Shown piece by piece: positions 28,961 to 37,829 of a DNA stretch of 64,000 nucleotides (position 1 is its first letter; every line of letters starts with the position of its first letter). The translations under genes were made by a program, and so were the position numbers. The DNA is from Flavobacterium sp. (GTDB lineage Bacteria; Bacteroidota; Bacteroidia; Flavobacteriales; Flavobacteriaceae): contig JAEUTY010000008.1 of the NCBI GenBank assembly GCA_016787805.1, positions 1 to 64,000 on the forward strand, written 5' to 3'. Below the pieces are notes generated by a model. That model saw only the letters and a list, made by a program, of their open reading frames with translations, searched no databases and was not told the origin of the DNA.

Positions 28961-29746
28961 TTAAAATCCTCGTTGTCTCTTGGCTTCAAATAATAAAATA
29001 GCTGAAGCGACCGAAACATTCATAGAATCGATTTCACCTTGCATTGGAATAATGATGTTTTGGATATTTTTTTCGCGCCAAGTTGATGATAAACCTGTTG
29101 CTTCTGTACCCACCACTAATGCAGTTGGAGTAGTATAATTTTGTTGATGATAGAACTGGGAATTCTGTAACGTTGCAGCAAATATAGTAATATTTTTCTT
29201 ATTCAAAAATTTAATTACTTCTTCCGTAGAATCCGTTGCAATTTGATTGGTAAATAGGCAACCTACACTTGATCTAACGATATTTGGGTTGTATAAATCG
29301 GTTTTCGGATTGGCTATAATTACTGCGTCAACATGAGCTGCATCGCAAGTACGAAGCATAGCGCCAATATTACCTGGTTTTTCAATGGCTTCCATCACCA
29401 AAATAAGCGGATTTTCAGGCAATTGCAAATCCGATAATGATAATGACTTTGCTTTTGCAACAGCTATAATTCCTTCGGTGGTATCGCGATAGGCTAGTTT
29501 TTGATAAACCTCTTTGGAGATTTCTATTTGATGGAAAGATGAAAAGGCGGAAAGATGGAAAGATGAATCTAGTAATTCAGGGCAAAATAAGACAGTTTCT
29601 AACTCGTAATTTCCTCTCAAAGCCAATTCAATTTCGCGCATGCCTTCAATCAAAAAGGTGCCCGATTGCTTGCGTGCTTTGGCTTTTTCTTGCAATAAAA
29701 CCAACGATTTGATGAATGGGTTTTGAGAGGAAGTAATTTGTTTCAT
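28961..29746 (-). CDS. TrmH/SpoU family RNA 2'-O-methyltransferase
   Basis: A 261-residue SPOUT enzyme: an N-terminal RNA-binding domain (about 1-95), then motif 1 E-K-P-G-N-I-G-A-M-L-R-T, motif 2 V-V-G-T-E-A-T-G-L and motif 3 I-P-M-Q-G-E-I-D-S-M-N-V-S-V-A, which together form the knotted SAM pocket. It methylates a ribose in rRNA or tRNA; the site is unknown. Between the domains the DNA has a 14-nt direct repeat (29530-29543 and 29554-29567) encoding S-S-F-H, so this linker may vary in length. Confidence 0.9.
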   Translation of the reverse strand: MKQITSSQNPFIKSLVLLQEKAKARKQSGTFLIEGMREIELALRGNYELETVLFCPELLDSSFHLSAFSSFHQIEISKEVYQKLAYRDTTEGIIAVAKAKSLSLSDLQLPENPLILVMEAIEKPGNIGAMLRTCDAAHVDAVIIANPKTDLYNPNIVRSSVGCLFTNQIATDSTEEVIKFLNKKNITIFAATLQNSQFYHQQNYTTPTALVVGTEATGLSSTWREKNIQNIIIPMQGEIDSMNVSVASAILLFEAKRQRGF

Positions 29747-29765
29747 CTAAAAATGTTAATAAATA

Positions 29766-30662
29766 CTATTCTTTTTCATCACCTTCATTTGCTTCAACAA
29801 TTTCTGTTTTTGTATTGGGATTAGTAACTTCTTGGTCTTTATTCCCAAAAAAGAATTTCTTAACAGCAGCAAAGGCAGCAATGAGTCCAATTACAATAAA
29901 TTTACCAAATTTTGCCAATACTGCAAAAAAGCCAACTTTGGCTAAAACTTTACCAGCAACCAAACCGCCTATGGTCCAAGCGGCCACTTCATCAGTACTC
30001 GAATCAAAATCGGCATATCTATTTCCTTCTTTGAATTCAATACTTTTGATAATACTTGGAATACTTGTTTTTACTTGAGGTAACGTTGCCATATCAGCAA
30101 CAGCAGACACATTGTACATTCCTTTTCTTCCCAATACTCTTAAGTCATAGTTTAATGTATTGGTTGTTGAATTTTCAAATTTGATTTCTTTAGCCCAATG
30201 TAAAACTTTCAAATTACTATCATAAAATGGCTTTGATGCCCAACCCACTAATGTTGCAGTGTTGTATCCCGCTTTTTTTCGTTCGGCATTTTCAGTTTGA
30301 GTGTCTTCTTTCATTTGTTTTAACAAATCGTCATAATCAATATCATCAGCATCGTCGTCATTTACGTGTCCGTCTTCTTGATAACTAATGATAAACATCC
30401 AACTATCGGTATAGGTTACTCCTCCATTTTCAGGTAGCAAAGATCCTAAAACGGTAGAGTCTTCTGGGTTTCCCCAAAGCGTATGCAATACATATTGAGT
30501 TTGTTTTGCATCTAAAAATTGAAATCCTTTAGGTACATTGAGCGTAGCGTTTCCTGATGGAAGTTCAATTTTACCTGTTTGGTATTTCATCGATTTTTCG
30601 ATTTTTTCATAATACGTAATTAAAGTATCTTCCTGAGAATAAAGAGGATTTGTTAAAAGCAA
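29766..30662 (-). CDS. DUF2167 membrane protein, signal peptide out of frame
   Basis: The readable frame gives 298 residues from a TTG, beginning inside a signal peptide (L-L-T-N-P-L-Y-S-Q). The body matches DUF2167: a soluble domain (about 30-205) and a C-terminal membrane segment (about 225-270), then a polar tail. A full signal peptide exists upstream: ATG at 30693 encodes M-K-H-F-F and then needs one T removed from the T8 tract (30685-30678) to continue as A-L-V-I-I-L-L-L. As given, that frame is broken. It may be a sequencing error, phase variation or slippage. The neighbour upstream is the DUF58/MoxR operon. Confidence 0.75.
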   Translation of the reverse strand: MLLTNPLYSQEDTLITYYEKIEKSMKYQTGKIELPSGNATLNVPKGFQFLDAKQTQYVLHTLWGNPEDSTVLGSLLPENGGVTYTDSWMFIISYQEDGHVNDDDADDIDYDDLLKQMKEDTQTENAERKKAGYNTATLVGWASKPFYDSNLKVLHWAKEIKFENSTTNTLNYDLRVLGRKGMYNVSAVADMATLPQVKTSIPSIIKSIEFKEGNRYADFDSSTDEVAAWTIGGLVAGKVLAKVGFFAVLAKFGKFIVIGLIAAFAAVKKFFFGNKDQEVTNPNTKTEIVEANEGDEKE

Positions 30663-30677
30663 GATAATAACAAGGGC

Positions 30678-30685
30678 AAAAAAAA
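30678..30685 (-). repeat. Homopolymer T8 tract in the DUF2167 signal peptide
   Basis: Eight A on the plus strand (T on the coding strand). With seven T the ATG at 30693 would be in frame with the whole gene and make a textbook signal peptide; with eight it is not. Confidence 0.85.
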
Positions 30686-30722
30686 TGTTTCATAGAATTT
30701 TGTTTTAAGGTTAGAAAATCAA

Positions 30723-32054
30723 CTAGAGAATTCCGCGCGCTTTTATCTCCAAATACTTGTTGATAGAATCTAACGTTAGGTTTTCAGGTTGTGTAAGTAC
30801 TGAGTGAATTCCGTATTTTTTTAATTCGTTTACGATGAGTTTTTTTTCAAAAATAAACTTTTCTGCAATCACTTTATCGTACACTTCTTGAATGGTTTCT
30901 GCTTTTTTCTGTGTAATGTGATTCAGCTCCGTGTTTTGGAAGAACACAACTACGAGCAAGTGGTTTTTCGCAATACCTTTTAAATAAGGTAATTGGCGGT
31001 GTAAACCATCTAAAGTTTCAAAATTAGTATAGAGCAAAATCAAACTTCGTTGGTTGATGTTTTTCTTTACATCGGCATACAATCGCGAATAATCACTTTC
31101 AAAAAAGTCAGTTTTTACATTGTACAGATTTTCTAAAATTTTCTGCATTTGCGAGGTTCTTTTTTCGGCAACTACACGATTGTCTACTTTTTTTGAGAAC
31201 GAAAACATTCCAGCTTTGTCGTGTTTTTTCAAAATCACATTTGATAAAACTAAGGTTGCATTGATGGCGTAATCGAGCAAACTTAAACCATTGAAAGGCA
31301 TTTTCATAGTTCTTCCTTTGTCGATGACCATGTAAATGTTTTGCGATTTTTCGTCTTGAAACTGGTTGACCATCAACGCATTTTTCTTCGCTGTAGCTTT
31401 CCAGTTTAAGGTGCGAATGTCGTCACCTTGAACGTATTCTTTGATTTGTTCAAATTCCATTGTGTGACCAATACGGCGAATTTTTTTTACACCATATTGA
31501 AACAAATTATTTGAAAAGGCAATCAAATCGTATTTACGTAATTGTATAAACGAAGGATAAGTAGGCACCATAGCGTCTTTGTTGAACGTATAGCGTTTGG
31601 AAAGTAATCGCAATGGCGAAGAAACATAAATATTTAAGTTGCCAAAATAGTATTCACCACGCTCGGTTGGTCGCAAAAAATATTGAAAATCGTCGGAAGA
31701 AGCGCTTTTTATTTTGCGTCGGATTTCGAAGTTGCGCACCTGAAATTGATGCGGAATTTCATCGATAATCTTTGTAAATATTGGAAAAGTATAAAAATTT
31801 CGGATGGAAACTATGATCGGATTCTCATCGCCGTTGGAAAGTTTTTCAGGCGTAATGCGTTGTCCTTCAAGTCCGTTTTTGGATGAAAATAAAATAATGA
31901 AGTCGAGCGCAAGAAATCCACATAAAATTATAAAAAGGTAGCGCGTTGCATTAAAAAGTAGCGGAAAAATAAAAGCACAACAAAACAATACTACGATGCC
32001 AATGAGCAAGTAGAAAAAGAAATTATTGATATACAGTTGCTTGATTATTTTCAT
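30723..32054 (-). CDS. DUF58 domain protein of the MoxR locus
   Basis: A 443-residue protein with two N-terminal membrane segments (about 12-55) and a cytoplasmic part containing the DUF58 signature: G-D-D-I-R-T-L-N-W-K-A-T-A (about 210-222) followed by a von Willebrand A-like stretch, V-I-D-K-G-R-T-M. The MIDAS-like DxSxS is altered to D-K-G-R-T. It is paired 6 nt downstream of the MoxR ATPase. MoxR/DUF58 pairs are thought to act as a chaperone-like system for envelope proteins. It is the last gene of the operon. Confidence 0.9.
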   Translation of the reverse strand: MKIIKQLYINNFFFYLLIGIVVLFCCAFIFPLLFNATRYLFIILCGFLALDFIILFSSKNGLEGQRITPEKLSNGDENPIIVSIRNFYTFPIFTKIIDEIPHQFQVRNFEIRRKIKSASSDDFQYFLRPTERGEYYFGNLNIYVSSPLRLLSKRYTFNKDAMVPTYPSFIQLRKYDLIAFSNNLFQYGVKKIRRIGHTMEFEQIKEYVQGDDIRTLNWKATAKKNALMVNQFQDEKSQNIYMVIDKGRTMKMPFNGLSLLDYAINATLVLSNVILKKHDKAGMFSFSKKVDNRVVAEKRTSQMQKILENLYNVKTDFFESDYSRLYADVKKNINQRSLILLYTNFETLDGLHRQLPYLKGIAKNHLLVVVFFQNTELNHITQKKAETIQEVYDKVIAEKFIFEKKLIVNELKKYGIHSVLTQPENLTLDSINKYLEIKARGIL

Positions 32055-32060
32055 ACTACA

Positions 32061-33080
32061 CTAACGTGGAATTTCGATGCTTTCGATGATTTGTTTGATG
32101 ATTTCTACACTGGTTAATCCTTCCATTTCGCGTTCTGGCGTTACAATTACACGGTGTTGTAAAACAGGAATCGCTGCTTCTTTGATGTCTTCTGGAGTCA
32201 CAAAATCGCGACCACGAATTGCGGCAAAACCTTTGGCAGCATTCAAAATGGCAATAGAAGCTCTTGGTGAAGCTCCCAAATACAAAAAGGCATTTTCACG
32301 AGTGTTAACCACTAATTTGGCAATGTATTCCAATAGATGAGGTTCAACGATAATTTGCTTCACTAACTCTTGATAAGCTTTGATTTTTTCGCCCGAAAGT
32401 ATCGATTGAATATTGTCTAGTTTGCCGTGGTTTTGTAGGGTGTGTTCGCGTTGAATGATGTTGATTTCTTCTTCTAAAATTGGGTAATCCACATTGATTT
32501 TGAACAGAAAACGATCCAATTGCGCTTCAGGTAAACGGTACGTTCCTTCTTGTTCGATTGGGTTTTGTGTAGCCAAAACGATAAAAGGCTTGTCTAAAAT
32601 ATAAGTAGTTCCATCAATGGTAATTTGACGCTCTTCCATTACTTCAAACAAAGCAGCTTGAGTTTTAGCTGGCGCACGATTGATTTCGTCAATTAAAACT
32701 AGATTCGAAAAAACGGGACCTTTTTTGAACTCAAATTCCGATTTTTTCAAGTCGAAAACCGATGTTCCTAAAATATCTGAAGGCATTAAATCGGGTGTAA
32801 ACTGGATTCGACTGAAATCAACCGAAATCGTTTTGGCTAAAATTTTGGCTGTAATGGTTTTAGCAACACCAGGAACACCTTCAATCAAAATATGTCCGTT
32901 GGATAAAATAGCAACCAACAATTGGTCAATCATTTTGTGTTGGCCAACGATTACCGTTTCAATCTCTTTCTTAATTTTTTCAACACCATCTAATAGCGGT
33001 GCTAAATCCAATCGGGACTGAAAATTTACTCCAGCATTTTCTGGAACAGTAGGTTCAAAATTATTTTCTGTATTTTCCAT
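32061..33080 (-). CDS. MoxR-type AAA+ ATPase
   Basis: A 339-residue cytoplasmic ATPase: Walker A G-V-P-G-V-A-K-T (68-75), Walker B L-V-L-I-D-E (127-132), sensor 1 L-A-T-Q-N-P-I-E-Q-E-G and the R-L-P-E-A-Q-L-D-R-F arginine-finger region. The first 30 residues are an acidic extension. MoxR proteins remodel or mature partner proteins together with von Willebrand A-like proteins, here probably the DUF58 gene next to it. It lies 21 nt after the DUF4350 gene. Confidence 0.94.
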   Translation of the reverse strand: MENTENNFEPTVPENAGVNFQSRLDLAPLLDGVEKIKKEIETVIVGQHKMIDQLLVAILSNGHILIEGVPGVAKTITAKILAKTISVDFSRIQFTPDLMPSDILGTSVFDLKKSEFEFKKGPVFSNLVLIDEINRAPAKTQAALFEVMEERQITIDGTTYILDKPFIVLATQNPIEQEGTYRLPEAQLDRFLFKINVDYPILEEEINIIQREHTLQNHGKLDNIQSILSGEKIKAYQELVKQIIVEPHLLEYIAKLVVNTRENAFLYLGASPRASIAILNAAKGFAAIRGRDFVTPEDIKEAAIPVLQHRVIVTPEREMEGLTSVEIIKQIIESIEIPR

Positions 33081-33101
33081 AAGTATCTTTTCGTGTTACT
33101 T

Positions 33102-34310
33102 TTAATTCAATATTTTTTCGATGGCATTATTTATTTCAATCAAATCGTCTTCAATACTTTGATTGTAGCTACTTCTTTGGTAATTAATTAACCGCACCAC
33201 ATTTTGGATATCATTGATGTCTTTGCCTGATTTTAAATGTAGTTTTTTAATAAAATTATCGTCTAAAGTAGTGGTTTCTATCAAATAATCGTGTCTAATT
33301 TTTTCTAAAAAGTAGATGATCTTTTTGTCAATAATGTTCTGATGATCGCCTTCTTGATAGTATAAATTACCTATAGTCTTAGTGAAATCAACGGTTGTAT
33401 TGGTCAACGGTTTTATAATTGGTACAATTCGTTGGCGTCGTTTGGCGTTAAAAATCATAAAAATAAAAATTCCACCAAGTAACAAATACCAAGCATATTT
33501 CAAAGCAGGTTGACTTAAAACGTATCGTAATGGCGAGCTTGAAATGTACTCACCTGTTTGGCCTTTTACTAACCAAATTAGCTTCCCTTTTGGGATATAT
33601 GATGCTACTTTTTCGGTGTATTGATAGTGATCTTCTTTTAATAAATGGTAATTGGTAAAGGCAATTGGTTGGCAATGCAAGTAGAAAAAACCTGATTTGT
33701 AAGGAATTTTTATGAAATTCACCTTTTTATCCTCTTTATTTAATGATTGATAACCTAAAACGGTAGTTGTAAGTGTATCAATTTTACTAAAAAACATACT
33801 ACCAACGCCATTGTTAAAATTGTATTTTTTGGTGTTTAAATTAGGATTGGCTATACTAAGATTTAATCCGTCTTTTTGAGGCATTTCGCTATCCAATTCA
33901 AAATGCAGACTGTCTTTTAACTTATCTGAAAAAAGCGTTGAACTCAAAAAAACACTATTGCCTTGTTCAACAAAATAGAATAGTTCATTGGTAGATTCAT
34001 CATCAATGTCATAATATTGTGAGATTGACATAATTGTACCTCTAGCTTTATCCGTTTTTAAAGTATCACCAACATAGTAATATTGTGAATCTAAGTATTC
34101 ATAAGCTGTTTGAGTCGTTTTTTCGATGGAATCGTTTTTTAATAAACTAGACATTTCTTGGTCAAAAACGTACAATCCAAACGGAATTCTATCGTTAATT
34201 CCAAACGTAGGAGTCCAGTCTATTGGTTTGGGTCGATTGATATCAATTAACACAATTGCTACAATAAGCAATACTAAAAAAGCAATATATATTTTAATGG
34301 TTTTGTTCAT
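33102..34310 (-). CDS. DUF4350 domain protein
   Basis: A 402-residue protein with an N-terminal membrane anchor (about 5-23), a large periplasmic domain (about 30-260) and a second membrane segment (about 270-288) before a cytoplasmic tail. The order (anchor, soluble domain, anchor, helical tail) and its place between DUF4129 and MoxR match DUF4350. Function unknown; probably a membrane partner of the MoxR/DUF58 system. It follows the DUF4129 gene by 2 nt. Confidence 0.8.
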   Translation of the reverse strand: MNKTIKIYIAFLVLLIVAIVLIDINRPKPIDWTPTFGINDRIPFGLYVFDQEMSSLLKNDSIEKTTQTAYEYLDSQYYYVGDTLKTDKARGTIMSISQYYDIDDESTNELFYFVEQGNSVFLSSTLFSDKLKDSLHFELDSEMPQKDGLNLSIANPNLNTKKYNFNNGVGSMFFSKIDTLTTTVLGYQSLNKEDKKVNFIKIPYKSGFFYLHCQPIAFTNYHLLKEDHYQYTEKVASYIPKGKLIWLVKGQTGEYISSSPLRYVLSQPALKYAWYLLLGGIFIFMIFNAKRRQRIVPIIKPLTNTTVDFTKTIGNLYYQEGDHQNIIDKKIIYFLEKIRHDYLIETTTLDDNFIKKLHLKSGKDINDIQNVVRLINYQRSSYNQSIEDDLIEINNAIEKILN

Positions 34311-34312
34311 TA

Positions 34313-35074
34313 TTATATTGATTTTAGAGTTTTTTCGAGTGCTTGTAAGGCGTGCTCAAAAGTTGCGTTGTCAATTTCAAATTCACCGTACCAAATGTAA
34401 TTGTACAAATACGAAACGTATTCAAAATCTTTTCTAAGTACATCCGATTTGATTTCGTACAAATAATCAGAATTTGTTTTTTCTTGATTCCAATCGATAA
34501 TTGATTTTTCAGACATTTTTTTCAAAATCCATAAATAGTAGTAACGAATAGCCAATCGATTATCGCCTGATTTTAAGGTGTCTTTGATGAGTTTCTCAAA
34601 ATCAATATATCTTAAATTGCGTTCAATATCTTCGTGTGAAATTATTTTTTTTGTGGTTGATTTTCCAAAAACCCATTGTCCTTCTTCATTCAAAATGGAT
34701 TTTACAATAAGATAAATTACTAGCAAGATTATTACAGTAGCAAGAATGTTTATGGTCCAATCAACTGCTGTTGACGAAACACCACTTGACAACCCAAAAA
34801 TGTCTTTGAACAGTTGTTCTAACCATTCAACAAAGCGATCCCACCAACTTTTACTAGTTGATTCAAATTCGTAGGTGAACTCGTTGGATTTGTATTTTGA
34901 TTTAAAATTGTTGTCAAAATGAACAGAAGGAATACTTTCTTGATCAATTTTAATATCTTTTTCAGTATAATGAACCACTTTCTTTGTGCCAGTTGCCAAA
35001 GAATCGGTCGCTTTTCCAGTAAAGCTTATTAAGAATAGTAATACTAAGAAATATTTATTCACTTTCGGTTCCAA
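34313..35074 (-). CDS. DUF4129 domain protein
   Basis: A 253-residue protein with a signal peptide (residues 1-22), a short periplasmic segment with W-W-D-R-F (about 76-80), one membrane segment (about 105-128) and a cytoplasmic helical DUF4129 domain (about 155-250) with R-L-A-I-R-Y-Y-Y-L and Y-I-W-Y-G-E-F. DUF4129 proteins occur with MoxR/DUF58 and transglutaminase genes in many phyla. The first 20 nt overlap the gene upstream, so they are translationally coupled. Confidence 0.82.
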   Translation of the reverse strand: MEPKVNKYFLVLLFLISFTGKATDSLATGTKKVVHYTEKDIKIDQESIPSVHFDNNFKSKYKSNEFTYEFESTSKSWWDRFVEWLEQLFKDIFGLSSGVSSTAVDWTINILATVIILLVIYLIVKSILNEEGQWVFGKSTTKKIISHEDIERNLRYIDFEKLIKDTLKSGDNRLAIRYYYLWILKKMSEKSIIDWNQEKTNSDYLYEIKSDVLRKDFEYVSYLYNYIWYGEFEIDNATFEHALQALEKTLKSI

Positions 35075-36005
35075 TCAAATCAATAGAATTATTCGAAGAT
35101 ATGTTTTCGTTTTGCTCTTTTAAACTGTAATAAATTAGCCCTTGATTAATCAAAATCAAGTTGTTAAGTATATAATTTGCAATGAACGAAATAATCATTA
35201 TTGAGGTCATCATTATGGTTAAAATACTAAAACCTTCTTGTTGATTTGTAATGCCTTGCGGATTAGTATAAATCGAAGCGACTCCAAAAATATAAGGAAT
35301 CATAGTGAAAATGGTCAGTACGATTTGTATTATAATCATTACCACTAATGTGCTCAAAACAATTTGCCAAAACTGTTGTTTTAGGTTATAAAAAGCATTT
35401 GAAACTGCGGTAAAAAAGCGTTCTTCTCCTGAAATGTAATGGAAAAAAACCAAGTGAACCCAAGCCATCATAGCAGGAATTGTAATGAGTAGTAATGGAA
35501 TTCCAATAATAATAATGCACAAAAGAATATTGAGCGTCATTACGATAGCAAGTATAGGAAATAGAATAAAAATAGAACCAATTATGAATTTGATTAGTTT
35601 AAACGCGTTCTTTTTTAAATTCCGAAAAATAGCGCTAACACCAAAATTTTCCCCTTGGGTTTTATCGAGCAAATCCAAGTAAATGACAGGAAAAGCAAAT
35701 TGCAATAGTGAAATGAAAAATAAAAGAATAATCCCTAAAATGGCAAGTGAAATTATAGTTGCCGAATTGCCTTCAATTAAACTTTCTATGCTATTGGATT
35801 GCTGAACAACTCCTCTTGAAAATGTACTGAACATAAATTCAAAGTAAACCTTAAAAATGAAATAAATTAAGGTAGACGCAACTAACAGTAAACCGCCGTT
35901 AATGGTAAAATAAAGTTTAAAAAAGTGCTTTCCTTTATGACGAAAAAACATAAAAGTATCACTGATGTAGTCGCTAAAGTTTCTTTTTTTATATAGTGGA
36001 AACAT
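35055..36005 (-). CDS. Polytopic membrane protein of the MoxR/SpoIIM locus
   Basis: A 316-residue protein with about six membrane segments (near 32-55, 80-105, 135-160, 165-190, 215-245 and 260-290) and a polar C-terminus. I do not recognise a catalytic motif; it resembles the glycerophosphodiesterase-associated or DUF4013-like membrane domain class, but this is weak. It overlaps DUF4129 downstream and SpoIIM upstream by 20 and 17 nt, so it is translated as part of this set. Confidence 0.75.
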   Translation of the reverse strand: MFPLYKKRNFSDYISDTFMFFRHKGKHFFKLYFTINGGLLLVASTLIYFIFKVYFEFMFSTFSRGVVQQSNSIESLIEGNSATIISLAILGIILLFFISLLQFAFPVIYLDLLDKTQGENFGVSAIFRNLKKNAFKLIKFIIGSIFILFPILAIVMTLNILLCIIIIGIPLLLITIPAMMAWVHLVFFHYISGEERFFTAVSNAFYNLKQQFWQIVLSTLVVMIIIQIVLTIFTMIPYIFGVASIYTNPQGITNQQEGFSILTIMMTSIMIISFIANYILNNLILINQGLIYYSLKEQNENISSNNSIDLIGTESE

Positions 36006-36966
36006 TTTTATTTAATTTTTTGTGTACAATAAACGGAAAGACCAAATAGTAAAATGAAATCAGTGCCAAGGTTGAAAGAATAATCAATACGCTCAACCAA
36101 TGCGGCATGTCAATAGAATAACGTGTAATGAAACCTTCCAGAAAGCCTGCAGCAATTGTGAAAGGAACTGTGCTGATAAAAATTTTGAAACTATTTTTGA
36201 ATCCGATTTTTAGTGAATTTACACGTGAATATGTTTTTGGGAATAAAATAGAAGCTCCCAATATAAATCCAGCTGTGGATTCAATGACAATGCCAAAAAT
36301 TTCCATTGCACCGTGAATCCAAATTCCGCGAACGCTTTCCCAAAATACACCTTGTTGGTAAAAAAAATATTGAAAAGCTCCCAACATGATACTGTTTTGT
36401 AGTAAGGCATAAAAAGTACCAATACCAAAAAACAATCCATACGTATAACACCTTGCACCAACAAATAAATTATTCATCGTTATTCCGATAAAACTTCCCC
36501 AATTACTGCCCGATTTGTATACAGCAACTGGATTACCGTTTTGAATATTCTCTAATGTCATGTTCACATAACCATCGCCCAAAATTAATCGCACAAAATC
36601 AACATCACACATGGCCGAGACTACGCCAATTGCCACACAAACAAAAAACAATGTAAAGGCGTAAACCAAATAACGCTTGTATTCGTAAACAATTAACGGA
36701 ACTTCGGTCAAAAAAAACTCAACAAGCCGATTTTTTTCAACGCGTTTGGTTTTATAAATCTTTTGGTAAATTTGAGAGGCCAAGTAATTCAAATAGACAA
36801 CTGTCTTACTTTTAGGGTAATAGGTTTGAGCATAGGATAAATCATTTATCAAATGAATGTACAAACTTGCCATTTCATCAGGATTTTTTTTAGATTTACC
36901 AAAAATTGCTTGTTCAAAATCAAGCCATTTTTCTTTATTTTGTTTTATAAAAGCAATTTCTCTCAT
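35989..36966 (-). CDS. SpoIIM family (stage II sporulation protein M) membrane protein
   Basis: A 325-residue protein: a cytoplasmic N-terminal helical region (1-100), then membrane segments (near 102-125, 170-210, 225-255 and 270-315) with the SpoIIM pattern of G-rich helices such as F-F-G-I-G-T-F-Y-A-L-L-Q-N-S-I-M-L-G. In Firmicutes, SpoIIM is part of a peptidoglycan-remodelling complex; in Bacteroidota it accompanies RDD, MoxR and DUF58 genes and its role is unknown. It is the first gene of the operon, 21 nt from the divergent RDD gene. Confidence 0.88.
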   Translation of the reverse strand: MREIAFIKQNKEKWLDFEQAIFGKSKKNPDEMASLYIHLINDLSYAQTYYPKSKTVVYLNYLASQIYQKIYKTKRVEKNRLVEFFLTEVPLIVYEYKRYLVYAFTLFFVCVAIGVVSAMCDVDFVRLILGDGYVNMTLENIQNGNPVAVYKSGSNWGSFIGITMNNLFVGARCYTYGLFFGIGTFYALLQNSIMLGAFQYFFYQQGVFWESVRGIWIHGAMEIFGIVIESTAGFILGASILFPKTYSRVNSLKIGFKNSFKIFISTVPFTIAAGFLEGFITRYSIDMPHWLSVLIILSTLALISFYYLVFPFIVHKKLNKNVSTI

Positions 36967-36987
36967 CGAACGCTAAAATATAAAAAT

Positions 36988-37731
36988 ATGTCTGAATTAA
37001 CCATAAACACCACACAAAATGTCAATATTAATTTTGAGGCAGCGTCAGTAGGTGAAAGAATTTTAGCGTATCTCGTTGATTTTCTGATAAAATACTCTTA
37101 CTTAGCTTTTGTGGGTTATTTTATTTTTGACTATTTGGGTTTGGGCGACTACATCTCCAACTTAGATCGATGGTCGGCCATTGCAATAGTAGTTTTATTT
37201 CTGCTTCCTTTCATGTTTTATTCACTCGTTTTAGAAAGTTTATTCGAAGGTCAAACTCTAGGAAAAAGACTGCTCCGGATAAAAGTAGTTAAAATTGACG
37301 GCTATCAAGCGTCGTTTGGCGACTATTTAATTCGCTGGATTTTACGGATTATAGATGTTTTTTTTAGTAGCGGAATTGTAGGTTTAATTGCAATGGTAGT
37401 CAATGATAAAACCCAACGATTAGGCGATATTTCTGCAGGAACTGCGGTGATTACTTTGAAAAATAAAGTTACAATTAATAGCACTATTTTAGAAGATATT
37501 GGTGAAGCTTACGTTCCAATTTATCCTTTGGTAATCAAACTTTCTGATAATGATGTTCGAATTATCAAAGAAACGCTGAACACAGCTTTGGCCAAAAACG
37601 ATTTGGATGTCATTGTAAAATTAAAAGACAAAATTGAATCGGTTACTGGAATTAAAAACCAATCGGGGAAAAGTGAAGACTTTATCAAAACCATACTCAA
37701 AGATTACAATTACTACACGCAAAATATGTAA
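36988..37731 (+). CDS. RDD family membrane protein
   Basis: A 247-residue protein from the ATG at 36988; a longer frame reaches back into the SpoIIM gene but adds no sensible N-terminus. It has RDD features: E-R-I-L-A-Y-L-V-D-F (about 22-31), membrane segments near 33-52, 62-85 and 120-145, and E-G-Q-T-L-G-K-R. A soluble C-terminal tail (about 160-247) is helical. It is divergent from the SpoIIM operon by only 21 nt, so their promoters must overlap each other's coding DNA. Probably a membrane partner of SpoIIM; transport has been suggested for some RDD proteins. Confidence 0.88.
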   Translation: MSELTINTTQNVNINFEAASVGERILAYLVDFLIKYSYLAFVGYFIFDYLGLGDYISNLDRWSAIAIVVLFLLPFMFYSLVLESLFEGQTLGKRLLRIKVVKIDGYQASFGDYLIRWILRIIDVFFSSGIVGLIAMVVNDKTQRLGDISAGTAVITLKNKVTINSTILEDIGEAYVPIYPLVIKLSDNDVRIIKETLNTALAKNDLDVIVKLKDKIESVTGIKNQSGKSEDFIKTILKDYNYYTQNM

Positions 37732-37829
37732 TTAACGATGATAATTTAAAACAATAAAAATCGTTTGTTATAGAATAAAGCATTTAGGTGAGAAATTTTA
37801 TGTAATTTTCCCAAGTTTAATAGGCTATT

